From positions 88,517 through 152,516 of the forward strand of contig CACKMS010000001.1 of the NCBI GenBank assembly GCA_902601315.1: DNA of 64,000 nt, given 5' to 3'. Source of the DNA: an uncultured Pelagibacteraceae bacterium. GTDB taxonomy: Bacteria > Pseudomonadota > Alphaproteobacteria > Pelagibacterales > Pelagibacteraceae. The stretch's first letter is position 1, and each line of letters opens with the position of its first letter. The position numbers were made by a program, and so were the translations under genes. Positions 40,553 through 51,076 of this stretch are shown here, piece by piece. Below the pieces are notes generated by a model, which did not search any database, was not told the DNA's origin, and worked only from the letters and a program-made list of their open reading frames with translations.

Positions 40553-41032
40553 ATGGACCTAAAAAAAAATGAGTCTATCCAAAGAGTTTATAAAACTTTA
40601 AAGAAATATGATGAAAGTCAGTCATTAATTGTCTTAGAAACCTCAGCTGGAACGGCTAAAGATGCAGCAACATCTTTAGGTTGTGACGTTGGTGCTATTG
40701 TTAAAAGTTTAATCTTTAAATCAAATGACAAATATTATCTGTGTTTAATATCTGGAGATAAAAGAGCATCAGCAAGTAAAATAAAAAGTATATTAAATGT
40801 AGATGAACTTTCAATGGCTTCAGCAACAGATGTAAAACAAGTAACTGGATTTAGTATTGGAGGGGTCTCACCAATTGGTCATTTAAATAAATTAAATGTT
40901 TTAATTGATTTATCACTGGGAAGATTTAAGCAACTTTTTGCTGCTGCAGGACATCCGTACTGTATTTTTAAAATTAATTATAGAGATTTGATAAAAATTA
41001 CAAATGGTTTACCAAATAATATAACTGAATGA
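40553..41032 (+). CDS. YbaK/EbsC-family aminoacyl-tRNA deacylase-like protein
   Basis: GCDVGAIVKSLIFKSNDKYYLCLISGDKRAS, GFSIGGVSPIGH, FAAAGHPYCIFKI. Confidence 0.9.
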   Translation: MDLKKNESIQRVYKTLKKYDESQSLIVLETSAGTAKDAATSLGCDVGAIVKSLIFKSNDKYYLCLISGDKRASASKIKSILNVDELSMASATDVKQVTGFSIGGVSPIGHLNKLNVLIDLSLGRFKQLFAAAGHPYCIFKINYRDLIKITNGLPNNITE

Positions 41033-41916
41033 GACAACCAAATTTAACTGATTATATTCTTTTAGTCTTACTAGCTTTAATTTGGGCATCAGCTTTCTTT
41101 AATATTAAGATAGCCACATATTCATTTGGACCTGTAACCATTGCTTTATTAAGAGTATTTTTTGGGGTTATACCTGTTTTAATATTATGTTTTTACAAAA
41201 AAATCAAAGTAGAGGCATTTTCAAAAGATTGGTATTGGTTTGCAATAATTGGTTTTGTAAACTTGGTAGTTCCTTTTTTCCTTATTTCTTATGGTGTGAA
41301 ATCTGTTCAAAGTAATTTAGCTGCAATTTTAATGTCTACAACTCCTTTATCCTCTACGATTTTGGGGCATTACTATACAAAAAATGAACAATTTAATTTT
41401 ACAAAAACTATTGGAATTTTAATTGGCTTTGCAGGAATAGTATATTTATTTTCTGATAATTTATTAATTAATGAAAGTAATTTTATCTCTGCAATACTAA
41501 TTCTAGTTGGGTCTACTTGTTATGTAATTGGTGGTGTGCTTACTTTAAAAATAAAAGAAAAAAAAAATGAGAATGTCACTGGCTCCATATTAATTTGGGC
41601 AGTAATAATTTTAATACCTCTATCTTTTTTTATTGAAAAACCTTGGACATATAATCCATCAATTCAGTCAACTATATCTGTTGTTTATCTTGGTTTAGTA
41701 TCTACAGGTATAGCTTGGTTACTGAGATTTAAAATTTTAGTAGATAATGGTTTGATTTTCCAGTCGCAAGTATCTTATTTAATTCCTATATTTGGAACAA
41801 TACTTAGTTATATATTTCTAAAAGAATTAATTACTGTAAAAATATTAATATCTCTAATAGCCGTTGTAATTGGTATTTACTTTGTAAGACGAGCTGGTGG
41901 TAAAAAGGTTATTTAA
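41029..41916 (+). CDS. EamA-family (DMT) transporter
   Basis: About ten TM helices; LALIWASAFFNIKIA and repeated EamA pattern. Confidence 0.9.
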   Translation: MRQPNLTDYILLVLLALIWASAFFNIKIATYSFGPVTIALLRVFFGVIPVLILCFYKKIKVEAFSKDWYWFAIIGFVNLVVPFFLISYGVKSVQSNLAAILMSTTPLSSTILGHYYTKNEQFNFTKTIGILIGFAGIVYLFSDNLLINESNFISAILILVGSTCYVIGGVLTLKIKEKKNENVTGSILIWAVIILIPLSFFIEKPWTYNPSIQSTISVVYLGLVSTGIAWLLRFKILVDNGLIFQSQVSYLIPIFGTILSYIFLKELITVKILISLIAVVIGIYFVRRAGGKKVI

Positions 41917-42823
41917 GAGTTGAAATTTCTTTTATATGCTCTGGTTTAGTTTCACAACAGCCTCCTAAAATTCTTGCACCTTTTTCAACCATTCTTTTTG
42001 TAAATTTATAAAACTCTTTTACACTTAGATTTCTTGAACCAAGTGCAATGTTAGGATTTGTTCCTATTTCATTATGTTTTGCTGAATTAAAAGTTTGTAC
42101 TGGAGTTGGTTCTTCAATACCCCATAAATTTACCTTAAATCCGAAAGGAAGTTTTAAATTAGAAAAAAAATTAGATGTTCTCTCAACTATTTCTGGAGAT
42201 ACACAAGCAAAAACTAGACCAATCCAACTGTTACATTGAAATTTTTCAATTATATTTTGAATATTCTCACCCGAAGGTAATTTGCAATTCTTTTTTAAAT
42301 GTATGCCTACAACTACCTTTTTTCCAAGTTTTTCAACAATAGTTGAAGCAATTTCAATCTCTCTACCACTGCTTACAACATCAAGATAAAAAAAATCAAC
42401 ATAAGGACTTATTATTTTAGCCTGTTCCTCAAAATCAGATTGAATTTCTGACGAACTTCTTTCATCTTCAACATAAGTATCGCTTTGAGATGGCAATGAA
42501 CCAGCTATCAATATATTTTGTTTAGAAATCTCTCTTGCTTTATTCGCTAAAATACCTGCTTGTTCGTTGGCATATTTGAATTTATCTAAAACTTTATTTT
42601 GAATAAATCTAATTTTCCTTGCAGAAAAATTATTAGTTACAATTATATCTGCACCTGCGTTTATGTATGAAATATGTGCATCAATTACTAACTTATGAAA
42701 TTTTTTTTCAATTAATGCACTTGCAGACCATAGTGTACCTTTTGATATCAAACCTTTACTCAAAAGTTCCTGACCCATTCCTCCATCGAAAATTCTAATT
42801 TTTTCAAAATATTTAGTATCCAT
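41909..42823 (-). CDS. Homocysteine S-methyltransferase family protein
   Basis: IFDGGMGQELL, ADIIVTNNFSA, C-terminal GARILGGCCETKPEHIKEI; start taken at MDTKYFEK. Confidence 0.88.
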   Translation of the reverse strand: MDTKYFEKIRIFDGGMGQELLSKGLISKGTLWSASALIEKKFHKLVIDAHISYINAGADIIVTNNFSARKIRFIQNKVLDKFKYANEQAGILANKAREISKQNILIAGSLPSQSDTYVEDERSSSEIQSDFEEQAKIISPYVDFFYLDVVSSGREIEIASTIVEKLGKKVVVGIHLKKNCKLPSGENIQNIIEKFQCNSWIGLVFACVSPEIVERTSNFFSNLKLPFGFKVNLWGIEEPTPVQTFNSAKHNEIGTNPNIALGSRNLSVKEFYKFTKRMVEKGARILGGCCETKPEHIKEISTLK

Positions 42824-42827
42824 AAAA

Positions 42828-43682
42828 TTATTTTTCTGGTCTTGTAGCAATATAAACACCAATTGACGCAATTAAAAAACCAATTATGTCAATAAAGTAT
42901 AAATTTTCGTTTAAAAATAACCAAGCCATCAATGCAGATACAGATGGTATTAAAAAGAAAAAAGAGGTGGTTTTACTTGCCGAATTTTCTCTTATCAAGA
43001 ACATTAGAATTGTAAAAGCACCAAATGAGACTAGCAAAACTTGATGACTCATCGCAGCTATAAAAGTGAAAGAAAAATTAATTTGAAATTTTGTAAAAAA
43101 AATTATTATTAAGACATGGAACAAACATCCCCCAAGAGCTTGGTAGGTATTACTTGTTTCTAGCGGTAAATTATTCGATATTTTTTTTTGCCAAATTGTT
43201 GCAGATGTAATTGATACAAGAGAAATTATAGTTGCTATCACTCCATCAAAAGGAATATTTTTTCCTATGTCAAAACCCAAGACTAATACAGCACCTAAAA
43301 ATCCAAGAAATATTCCAACCCACTGATGATAAGATACATTCTCTTTAAGAATCGGACCTGCCAATATGTTTGTTAGAATAGGTTGTAATGTTACAATTAA
43401 TGCAGCTATACCAGTTGGCATTCCAACAGAAACTGAATAAAAAACTCCTCCAAGATAAATTCCATGAAACAAAACTCCACTTACCAATGATTGAATTAAA
43501 TTTGATTTTGAAACTACTAAACTAAAATTTTTATATATTGAAAAAATTAAAAAACCCAGAGATACAAAAAAAAATCTAAAGGCTAATGCTGAAAAAGGTT
43601 CACTATGATCAACAATTGGTTTTGTTGTGATAAAAGCAGATGACCACAAAACAATAAATATCAAAGGAAAAATCTTTGTCAT
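42828..43682 (-). CDS. EamA-family (DMT) transporter
   Basis: Ten predicted TM helices, IVLWSSAFITTKPIV, EamA repeat. Confidence 0.9.
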   Translation of the reverse strand: MTKIFPLIFIVLWSSAFITTKPIVDHSEPFSALAFRFFFVSLGFLIFSIYKNFSLVVSKSNLIQSLVSGVLFHGIYLGGVFYSVSVGMPTGIAALIVTLQPILTNILAGPILKENVSYHQWVGIFLGFLGAVLVLGFDIGKNIPFDGVIATIISLVSITSATIWQKKISNNLPLETSNTYQALGGCLFHVLIIIFFTKFQINFSFTFIAAMSHQVLLVSFGAFTILMFLIRENSASKTTSFFFLIPSVSALMAWLFLNENLYFIDIIGFLIASIGVYIATRPEK

Positions 43683-43742
43683 TTATAAAAAACTTATATT
43701 AAAATAAGATTTAGAACAATTTAAAGAGAATGTTTTTGTCTA

Positions 43743-45185
43743 TTAAGTTTTAAGACCTAAGTGAGTGTATTTTATATTTAAGTAATCTTTAATAGCCATA
43801 GAACCACCCTCTCGACCATATCCGGTTTGTTTAATACCTCCAAATGGTGCCTCTGCTATTGCAACCGTTGGTGTGTTCACTGCTACACATCCAGTCTCCA
43901 TTAATTCAGATGCTTTATGTGCTTTTTCCATTGAGTTTGTATAAATATAACTACACAATCCTAAATCATTATTATTTGCTCTTTCAACAACTTCATCAAA
44001 AGACTTGAAAGATAACATAGGAACTAGAGGTCCAAATGGTTCTGTTTTCATTATAGTAAAATTATCATAAACATCGTCAAATACAGTTGGCTCGTAAAAA
44101 TACCCTTTGTTGAAGCCTGATGGTCGTTTTCCACCAATCAAAACTTTAGCACCTTCTTTTTTTGTTGTTTCTACGAGCTCTTCAATTTCACCTAATCTTT
44201 TTAAAGTTGTTATAGGACCCAATTGAACACCTTGCTCCATTCCATTTCCTATTTTTAATTTTTTAGTTTTTTCAATAAATTTCTTAACAAAATCATCTTT
44301 CTTACTTTCTTGAATGTAAAATCTATTTGGGGAAATGCATACTTGTCCATTATTTCTAAATTTTGCGGCAATGGCCATGTCAGCAACTTTTTCAATATTA
44401 CAATCTTCAAATACAATAAAAGGAGAGTGACCACTTAATTCCATTGTTACTCTTTGAACTTTATCAGCTGCTTTCTTAAGTATTAATTTTCCAACTCTGG
44501 TTGATCCTGTAATTGAAACTTTTTTTACAATATCTGACTCAAGCAATTGCTCAGAAATTGAAGGTGGATCACCAGACAATAAATTAACAACACCATCAGG
44601 CACACCGCATTCTTTGCAGATGTCAACTAATTCCATAACTGTTCCAGGTGTTATTACATCTGGTTTACAAATTACCGAGCATCCCGCAGCTAAGGCAGTA
44701 GAAATTTTTCTTGACGCTAATATAAGAGGAAAGTTCCATGGAACTAGTGCAGCAACAACCCCAACTGGCTGGTAATATACATGAACTCTAGTATCTACAA
44801 ATCTACTTTCAACAGTTTGTCCATATATTCTTTTTGTCTCTTCTGAGTTCCATTCAAAAATATCAGCTGCACCGCCTGCTTCACCTACCCCCTCCGCCAA
44901 TGGTTTCCCAACCTCTAAAGTCATCCATTTTGCTAAAATATCTTTTTTCTCCCTTATCTTATCAGCTATTCTCCTTAAAACTTTAGATCTTTCCCAAGGT
45001 GTAGTATTTTTCCATTTTTTAAAACCACTCTCAGATGACAGAAGTGCCTTTTCAACGTCTTCACGGCAGGCTTTAGATGCATGACCTAAAATTTCCTCTG
45101 TTGCAGGATTTATTACTTTATAGGTCTCATTATTTTGAGACTTTTGCCATTTACCATCTATAAATTGTCCAAATTTTTCATACAT
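43743..45185 (-). CDS. NAD(P)-dependent aldehyde dehydrogenase (succinate-semialdehyde-type)
   Basis: VPWNFPLILASRK, VTMELSGHSPFIVFEDCN, FRNNGQVCISPNRFY, EPFGPLVPML. Confidence 0.92.
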   Translation of the reverse strand: MYEKFGQFIDGKWQKSQNNETYKVINPATEEILGHASKACREDVEKALLSSESGFKKWKNTTPWERSKVLRRIADKIREKKDILAKWMTLEVGKPLAEGVGEAGGAADIFEWNSEETKRIYGQTVESRFVDTRVHVYYQPVGVVAALVPWNFPLILASRKISTALAAGCSVICKPDVITPGTVMELVDICKECGVPDGVVNLLSGDPPSISEQLLESDIVKKVSITGSTRVGKLILKKAADKVQRVTMELSGHSPFIVFEDCNIEKVADMAIAAKFRNNGQVCISPNRFYIQESKKDDFVKKFIEKTKKLKIGNGMEQGVQLGPITTLKRLGEIEELVETTKKEGAKVLIGGKRPSGFNKGYFYEPTVFDDVYDNFTIMKTEPFGPLVPMLSFKSFDEVVERANNNDLGLCSYIYTNSMEKAHKASELMETGCVAVNTPTVAIAEAPFGGIKQTGYGREGGSMAIKDYLNIKYTHLGLKT

Positions 45186-45352
45186 AATTTTAATTATTAT
45201 TTTAAATAATTTTACTGAAATTTAGCATTAATAAAACCTAATAACTAATATTTTATTTCTATTTCAACATAATATGTTTTATTTTGACTTGTAGGTAAAT
45301 AAATATGAATACCAAATTAAATAAATTAATAAGGAGTATTAAGCATCATTAA

Positions 45353-46213
45353 ATGAACATAGGTTTTATAGGCACAGGTTTAATGGGAACTCCCATGATT
45401 AAAAATTTATTAAAATCAAAACATCAAATAAGCATATTTAATAGAACTATAAGCAAAACCAAAAAACTTAAGAAATATGGCGCTTGTTTATCTTATAAAA
45501 TTGAGGAATTAGTAAAAGATAAAGAGATTATAATTACAATGCTTACAGATGACAAAGCTGTAAACGATATAATTAGAAACAAAAAATTTTTAAATCATGT
45601 TTGTAAAGAAACAACAGTAATAGATATGAGTTCAACCAAACCAAGTACTGCATTAGATAATTATAAAAAATTAAAAAAAAAGGGAGTTTACTTTTTAGAT
45701 GCCCCAGTATCTGGAGGAACGAAAGGAGCTGAAAGTGCTAGCCTTGCTATTATGGTTGGAGGAGAAAAAAAAATTTATGAAAAAAATTTAAAAGTTCTAA
45801 AAATCTTAGGGATTCCAAATTACGTAGGAAGACCATCATCTGGTCAGGCAGCAAAACTTGCAAATCAAATTATTGTAGGAATTACTATTGGCGCAGTATC
45901 AGAAGCAATAATATTGTCTAAAAAATTAGGCCTTAGACCGATTAATGTTTTAAAGGCTTTAAAAGGAGGATGGGCTGATAGTAAAATATTACAAACTCAT
46001 GGATTACGTATGATAAAAGAAGATTTTAAAGCCAGAGGTAAAGTTGCATCGCAATTAAAAGACATGGAGAATATTTTAAATACAGCTAAAATGAATAAGA
46101 TAAACCTTCCTCTCTCAATGATTATTAGAAATTTATATAAAAAATTATCGAAAAAAGGCTATGATAATTTTGATCACAGCTACTTGTACAAAGAAATAAA
46201 AAATTACTTATAA
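45353..46213 (+). CDS. Beta-hydroxyacid dehydrogenase (3-hydroxyisobutyrate dehydrogenase family)
   Basis: IGFIGTGLMGTPMIKNLLKS, FLDAPVSGGTKGAESASLAIMVGG, GQAAKLANQIIV. Confidence 0.9.
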   Translation: MNIGFIGTGLMGTPMIKNLLKSKHQISIFNRTISKTKKLKKYGACLSYKIEELVKDKEIIITMLTDDKAVNDIIRNKKFLNHVCKETTVIDMSSTKPSTALDNYKKLKKKGVYFLDAPVSGGTKGAESASLAIMVGGEKKIYEKNLKVLKILGIPNYVGRPSSGQAAKLANQIIVGITIGAVSEAIILSKKLGLRPINVLKALKGGWADSKILQTHGLRMIKEDFKARGKVASQLKDMENILNTAKMNKINLPLSMIIRNLYKKLSKKGYDNFDHSYLYKEIKNYL

Positions 46214-46228
46214 ATATTTACGAGGAAA

Positions 46229-47071
46229 ATGAAACTTTTAAGAATTGGAGAAAAAAATTATGAAAAACCAGCCATCTTAAACAAAGATGGTAAAATAATA
46301 GACGTTAGTTCATGCATTAAAGATTTAAACCCTAATAATTTAAATTTTGAAACAATCTCAAAATTACATAGTAAAGACTTATCTTCATTACCAGAACTTT
46401 CTTCAAGCGAGAGAATTGGTCCTTGTATTGCAAACCCAGGAAAATTTATTGCCATAGGACTAAATTTTTCTGATCATGCTGCTGAAACAGGATCAAAACC
46501 TCCATCTGAACCAATAATATTTATGAAGGCAACAAGTTGTATAAACGGTCCAAATGACGATATAGAAATTACCAAAGACTCAAAAAAACTTGATTGGGAA
46601 GTTGAATTAGGAATTGTTATTGGAAAACATGCTAAACATATAACTGAAAAACAGTCTCAAGATCATATTTTAGGATATTGTTTAGTAAATGATGTGAGTG
46701 AAAGAGAATGGCAAAAAGAAAAAAAAGGTCAATGGGTTAAAGGTAAATCACATGACACTTTCGGTCCAATTGGTCCTTATTTAGTAACTAAAGATGAGAT
46801 TTCGAACGTTAATAATTTAAATATGTCATTAGACTTAAATGGAGTCAGAATGCAGACCGGCAACACAAATAAAATGATTTTTAATGTGAATGTAATTGTT
46901 TCTTATTTAAGTAAATTTATGTCTTTATATCCAGGGGATATAATAACTACTGGAACCCCTCCAGGAGTAGGTATGGGAATGAAGCCACAAACATTTTTAA
47001 AACCTAAAGACAAACTTAGGTTATCAATAGATAATTTAGGAGAACAAAATTCCAAAGTTGTATTAATATAG
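46229..47071 (+). CDS. Fumarylacetoacetate hydrolase (FAH) family protein
   Basis: AIGLNFSDHAAETG, DWEVELGIVIGKHA, GYCLVNDVSEREWQ, GDIITTGTPPGVGMGMKP. Confidence 0.92.
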   Translation: MKLLRIGEKNYEKPAILNKDGKIIDVSSCIKDLNPNNLNFETISKLHSKDLSSLPELSSSERIGPCIANPGKFIAIGLNFSDHAAETGSKPPSEPIIFMKATSCINGPNDDIEITKDSKKLDWEVELGIVIGKHAKHITEKQSQDHILGYCLVNDVSEREWQKEKKGQWVKGKSHDTFGPIGPYLVTKDEISNVNNLNMSLDLNGVRMQTGNTNKMIFNVNVIVSYLSKFMSLYPGDIITTGTPPGVGMGMKPQTFLKPKDKLRLSIDNLGEQNSKVVLI

Positions 47072-47090
47072 CGCAAAACAATAAATATTT

Positions 47091-49775
47091 ATGATTAAAA
47101 GAGATTTATATTATGAGAGAATTCCAACTAAATTACTAAGAGATGATGTAAGACTTCTTGGAAATATACTTGGAAATGTGATTAAAAAACAAGAGGGTCA
47201 AACATTTTTTAATCTTGTTGAAAAAATTAGAAAACTTTCAAAAGCAAATAGAGCTAATATCAAACAAATAGACTCATATAAAAAAATTTCGAAAACATTG
47301 AGTCAAATTAGTCCAAGTAATACCTATAAACTTACAAGAGCATTTTCTCATTTTATGAATTTTATAAATCTTGCGGAGTCTATTGATGCTTCAAGAACTT
47401 TAGATGAATTCGAGAATAATAAAGTTAAAGCAAACAAAAATATTTTTATAGAGGAAATTTTTGAGGAACTTTTCAAGGATAGAAAAATTTCATCTAATAA
47501 AATTTACAATACAGCAAAAAATTTAAACATTGGCATTGTATTAACAGCACATCCCACCGAGGTAAAAAGACGAACACTCATACAAAAATATCACAATATT
47601 ACTGAGCTTTTAGAACAAAGGGAATTGATGAAAGGTTTCTCATCAAAACAAAAAATTATAGATAGAAGATTATATGATGAAATTACAATTATATGGAATA
47701 CGGATGACTTGAAGAGAACAAAGCCTTCTCCATTTGATGAAGCGAGATGGGGGCTTGCTATAATCGAGGATAGTTTGTGGGAAACTATTCCTAAGGTGTA
47801 CAGGAGATTAAACAGCATTTTTGTTAAAAATATGGGTAAAGGTCTACCAAAAAATTTTAATCCAATTGAATTTGGATCTTGGATGGGTGGAGATAGAGAT
47901 GGTAATCCAAATGTAACAGCAGATGTGACTAAAGAAGTAATTTTATTATCCCGATGGGAGGCAGCAAAATTGTATGAAAAATCATTAACAAAATTAATTA
48001 GATCTTATTCAATGGGAAAATGCTCAAAAGAAATTAAAAAAAAAACTGGTGAAACATTTGAACCTTATAGAGTTTATTTACGTCCACTCAGAGACAAAAT
48101 GAGAGTTACCCACAGGGCCATTGAACAACATTTAGTTTATAATAAACCATTGGATGAACAAATTTTGCTAAAATCACGAGAGGAAATTTTAAAACCTTTA
48201 AGAGTTGTTAGAAAGTCTTTGGAAGAAAATCAAAATGAAAATTTAGCAAGTGGTGAATTATTAGATTTAATGAGAAGAGCTAAATGTTTTGGAATAAATC
48301 TTGCTAGATTAGATATAAGACAAGAATCATCTAGACACTCCCAATTGATTGCAGAATATATAAAAAGAAAATATCAACAAAATTATTATAAATGGAGCGA
48401 AAGGAAAAAAGTTAATTTTTTAGCAAATCAAATTAAAAAAAAAAGAAACGTATTAACTAATTTTATATTTAAAAATAAAGAAAATTATGAAGTTTGGTCG
48501 ACTTTCAAAACAATCTCTAAACAACCGAATGAATGCTTAGGCGCATATGTAATTTCGATGACCTCATCTATGTCTGATATAGTAACCGTCGCATTTTTAC
48601 AAAAAGAAGCGCAAATCAAAAATAAATTAAGAGTCGTTCCATTATTTGAAACTTTGGATGATTTAATAAACTCAAAATCCATTATGCACTCACTTTTTCA
48701 AGAAAAATGGTACAGAAAATTAATAAATAACAAGCAAGAAGTGATGATTGGTTACTCAGACTCAAGTAAAGATGCAGGTAAAATATGTGCAAGTTGGCAT
48801 CAATACAAAGCACAAGAGGAAATAGTTAAACTTGCAAAAAAATTTAAAATTGATGTAACTTTTTTTCATGGTAGAGGTGGCTCAGCTGGTCGTGGAGGCG
48901 GTCCAATACAAGCTACACTTAGGTCTCAACCTCCATACTCTGTTAATGGAAAAATAAGAATTACTGATCAGGGAGAAGTTATTCAGCAAAAATATGGTTA
49001 TGAGCCACTAGCTAAATATAATTTATGTAGTTATATAGGAGCTGTTACAGAGGCAACTCTTAATCCTCCACCTGTACCAAAAAAGAACTGGAGAGACTTA
49101 ATTGAAAAAATGTCAGATATTTCAAAAAGCTCATATAGAAAAAATATTAATCAAAATTCTGATTTTATAAGGTATTTTAAAACAGTAACACCACATGTGT
49201 CTTTAGGTAAACTCTTAATTGGATCTAGACCATCAAAGAGAAAAAATGTAGACAACATAAAAAGCTTAAGAGCAATACCCTGGGTATTTGCGTGGACTCA
49301 AATTAGACTTATGTTACCAGCGTGGTTAGGTAGCGCAGAGGCATTAAGATATTCCTCAATTAAGAAATTTAAAAGTACTCTTTTAGATATGGAGAGAAAT
49401 TGGCCATTTTTTAATTCAATGTTAGATATTCTAGACATGGTTATTTCAAAAGTTGATCCAGAAATATCAAAAGTTTATGAAAAATATTTAGCAGATCATA
49501 AACTTATAAGGATTGGTAAAAAATTAAGATACCAATTTGAAACAATAAAAAGATTAAACAAAAAAATAACTCCTAAAGAAATAATTAATGCCAGAAAACA
49601 ATTTAGGAATATTATTGTTGCAAGAAATATTTACACAGAGGTGCTTAATGTTATTCAACCAATTGTTATATCAAAATTGAAAACAACCAAAGGTAAAGAG
49701 AATAAAAATAATTTAAATGATGCATTGTTAACTTCGATAGCTGGTATTTCTGCAGCAATGAAAAATACTGGATAA
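47091..49775 (+). CDS. ppc: Phosphoenolpyruvate carboxylase
   Basis: VLTAHPTEVKRRT, FGSWMGGDRDGNPNVTADVT, VMIGYSDSSKDAGKICASW, FFHGRGGSAGRGGGP. Confidence 0.97.
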   Translation: MIKRDLYYERIPTKLLRDDVRLLGNILGNVIKKQEGQTFFNLVEKIRKLSKANRANIKQIDSYKKISKTLSQISPSNTYKLTRAFSHFMNFINLAESIDASRTLDEFENNKVKANKNIFIEEIFEELFKDRKISSNKIYNTAKNLNIGIVLTAHPTEVKRRTLIQKYHNITELLEQRELMKGFSSKQKIIDRRLYDEITIIWNTDDLKRTKPSPFDEARWGLAIIEDSLWETIPKVYRRLNSIFVKNMGKGLPKNFNPIEFGSWMGGDRDGNPNVTADVTKEVILLSRWEAAKLYEKSLTKLIRSYSMGKCSKEIKKKTGETFEPYRVYLRPLRDKMRVTHRAIEQHLVYNKPLDEQILLKSREEILKPLRVVRKSLEENQNENLASGELLDLMRRAKCFGINLARLDIRQESSRHSQLIAEYIKRKYQQNYYKWSERKKVNFLANQIKKKRNVLTNFIFKNKENYEVWSTFKTISKQPNECLGAYVISMTSSMSDIVTVAFLQKEAQIKNKLRVVPLFETLDDLINSKSIMHSLFQEKWYRKLINNKQEVMIGYSDSSKDAGKICASWHQYKAQEEIVKLAKKFKIDVTFFHGRGGSAGRGGGPIQATLRSQPPYSVNGKIRITDQGEVIQQKYGYEPLAKYNLCSYIGAVTEATLNPPPVPKKNWRDLIEKMSDISKSSYRKNINQNSDFIRYFKTVTPHVSLGKLLIGSRPSKRKNVDNIKSLRAIPWVFAWTQIRLMLPAWLGSAEALRYSSIKKFKSTLLDMERNWPFFNSMLDILDMVISKVDPEISKVYEKYLADHKLIRIGKKLRYQFETIKRLNKKITPKEIINARKQFRNIIVARNIYTEVLNVIQPIVISKLKTTKGKENKNNLNDALLTSIAGISAAMKNTG

Positions 49776-50482
49776 TGTTAGAACTTTTTATTGCATTAAG
49801 TGCAGGTTTAATCAGTTTTTTGTCGCCATGTGTATTACCTTTGATACCGGGTTATGTATCTTATATTTCTGGTAGCTCTTTAAATGAACTCTTAGAAAGT
49901 AAGAAAACAAACATTTTTCCAATAATTCTATTTTCATTAGGTTTCTCAATTGTATTTATCAGTTTTGGAGCAACTGCTACATTTCTGGGATCATTAGTTT
50001 TAGACTACTCTTATGAATTAAGAATTATTGCAGGAATATTTATTATAATTTTCTCTCTTCAGATAATTGGATTAATTAATATTAAATATTTAAACTATGA
50101 AAAAAGAGTACATTCAAATATCACACCAAGTAATTTTGGATCTATTTTAATTGGTATGGCTTTTGGTTTTGGATGGACACCATGTATAGGTCCGATACTT
50201 GGATCTATCTTGGCTTTAGCTGCAGTTGAAGATAGTATTAACAAAGGAGTATTATTATTATTTTTTTATTCACTCGGTTTAGCAATACCTTTCGTTTTAT
50301 CTGGATATCTTATTCAAAGATTTATGATTTTTTCAAAAAATTTAAAAAATAAAATGCAACTTATTTCCAAAATTGGTGGTGGACTTTTGCTTATTACAGG
50401 AATATTGATGATAACCAACCAATTACAGTCATTAGGTTTTTATCTTTTAGAGTATATCCCTGTACTTGGAAATTTTGGATAA
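49775..50482 (+). CDS. Cytochrome c biogenesis protein CcdA-like
   Basis: AGLISFLSPCVLPLIPGYVSYISG, GFGWTPCIGPILGSIL. Confidence 0.93.
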   Translation: MLELFIALSAGLISFLSPCVLPLIPGYVSYISGSSLNELLESKKTNIFPIILFSLGFSIVFISFGATATFLGSLVLDYSYELRIIAGIFIIIFSLQIIGLINIKYLNYEKRVHSNITPSNFGSILIGMAFGFGWTPCIGPILGSILALAAVEDSINKGVLLLFFYSLGLAIPFVLSGYLIQRFMIFSKNLKNKMQLISKIGGGLLLITGILMITNQLQSLGFYLLEYIPVLGNFG

Positions 50483-50485
50483 TTA

Positions 50486-51076
50486 ATGAGAAAAATTTAT
50501 CAGATTGATTGTAGCGCTAGAAAAGAAGGGTCAACATCAAGAAAATTGGCTCAAAAATTACTTCAAAAAATTAAAAAAAAAGATGATCAATTAATTTATA
50601 GAGATTTAGACGATGAGATGCTTTTTATTTCAGGTTTAACAGAGTCGGGGATGAAAATTCCAGTTGAACAACAAACAGAAGATCATAAAAAAATGTTCGA
50701 ACTTTCTGATAAATTAGTTATTGAATTAAAAGAAAGCGATATAATTATTATATCTGTACCAATATATAATTTTGGTCCACCCGCAACGTTAAAAGCTTGG
50801 GCTGATCTTGCAGCAAGAGTTAAACTTACATTTAAATATTCCGAAGACGGTGATAGAATTGGTTTACTTGAGGATAAACAAGTTTATCTAGTAATCACTT
50901 CTGGGGGAACCAAAATACAAGGTGATGAAGATTATTTAACACCCTGGTTAATTCATATGTTGAATTTTTTTGGTATTAAAAATATTAAAATCATTGCTGC
51001 TGATCAAATGGCATTGGATTATGAAAAATCCATAAAGCAGGCCGAAAATAAAATAGAGGAATTATTTAAAGATTAA
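50486..51076 (+). CDS. FMN-dependent NADH:quinone/azo oxidoreductase (AzoR-like)
   Basis: Flavodoxin-like fold, SARKEGSTSRKLA, VPIYNFGPPATLKAWAD. Confidence 0.87.
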   Translation: MRKIYQIDCSARKEGSTSRKLAQKLLQKIKKKDDQLIYRDLDDEMLFISGLTESGMKIPVEQQTEDHKKMFELSDKLVIELKESDIIIISVPIYNFGPPATLKAWADLAARVKLTFKYSEDGDRIGLLEDKQVYLVITSGGTKIQGDEDYLTPWLIHMLNFFGIKNIKIIAADQMALDYEKSIKQAENKIEELFKD

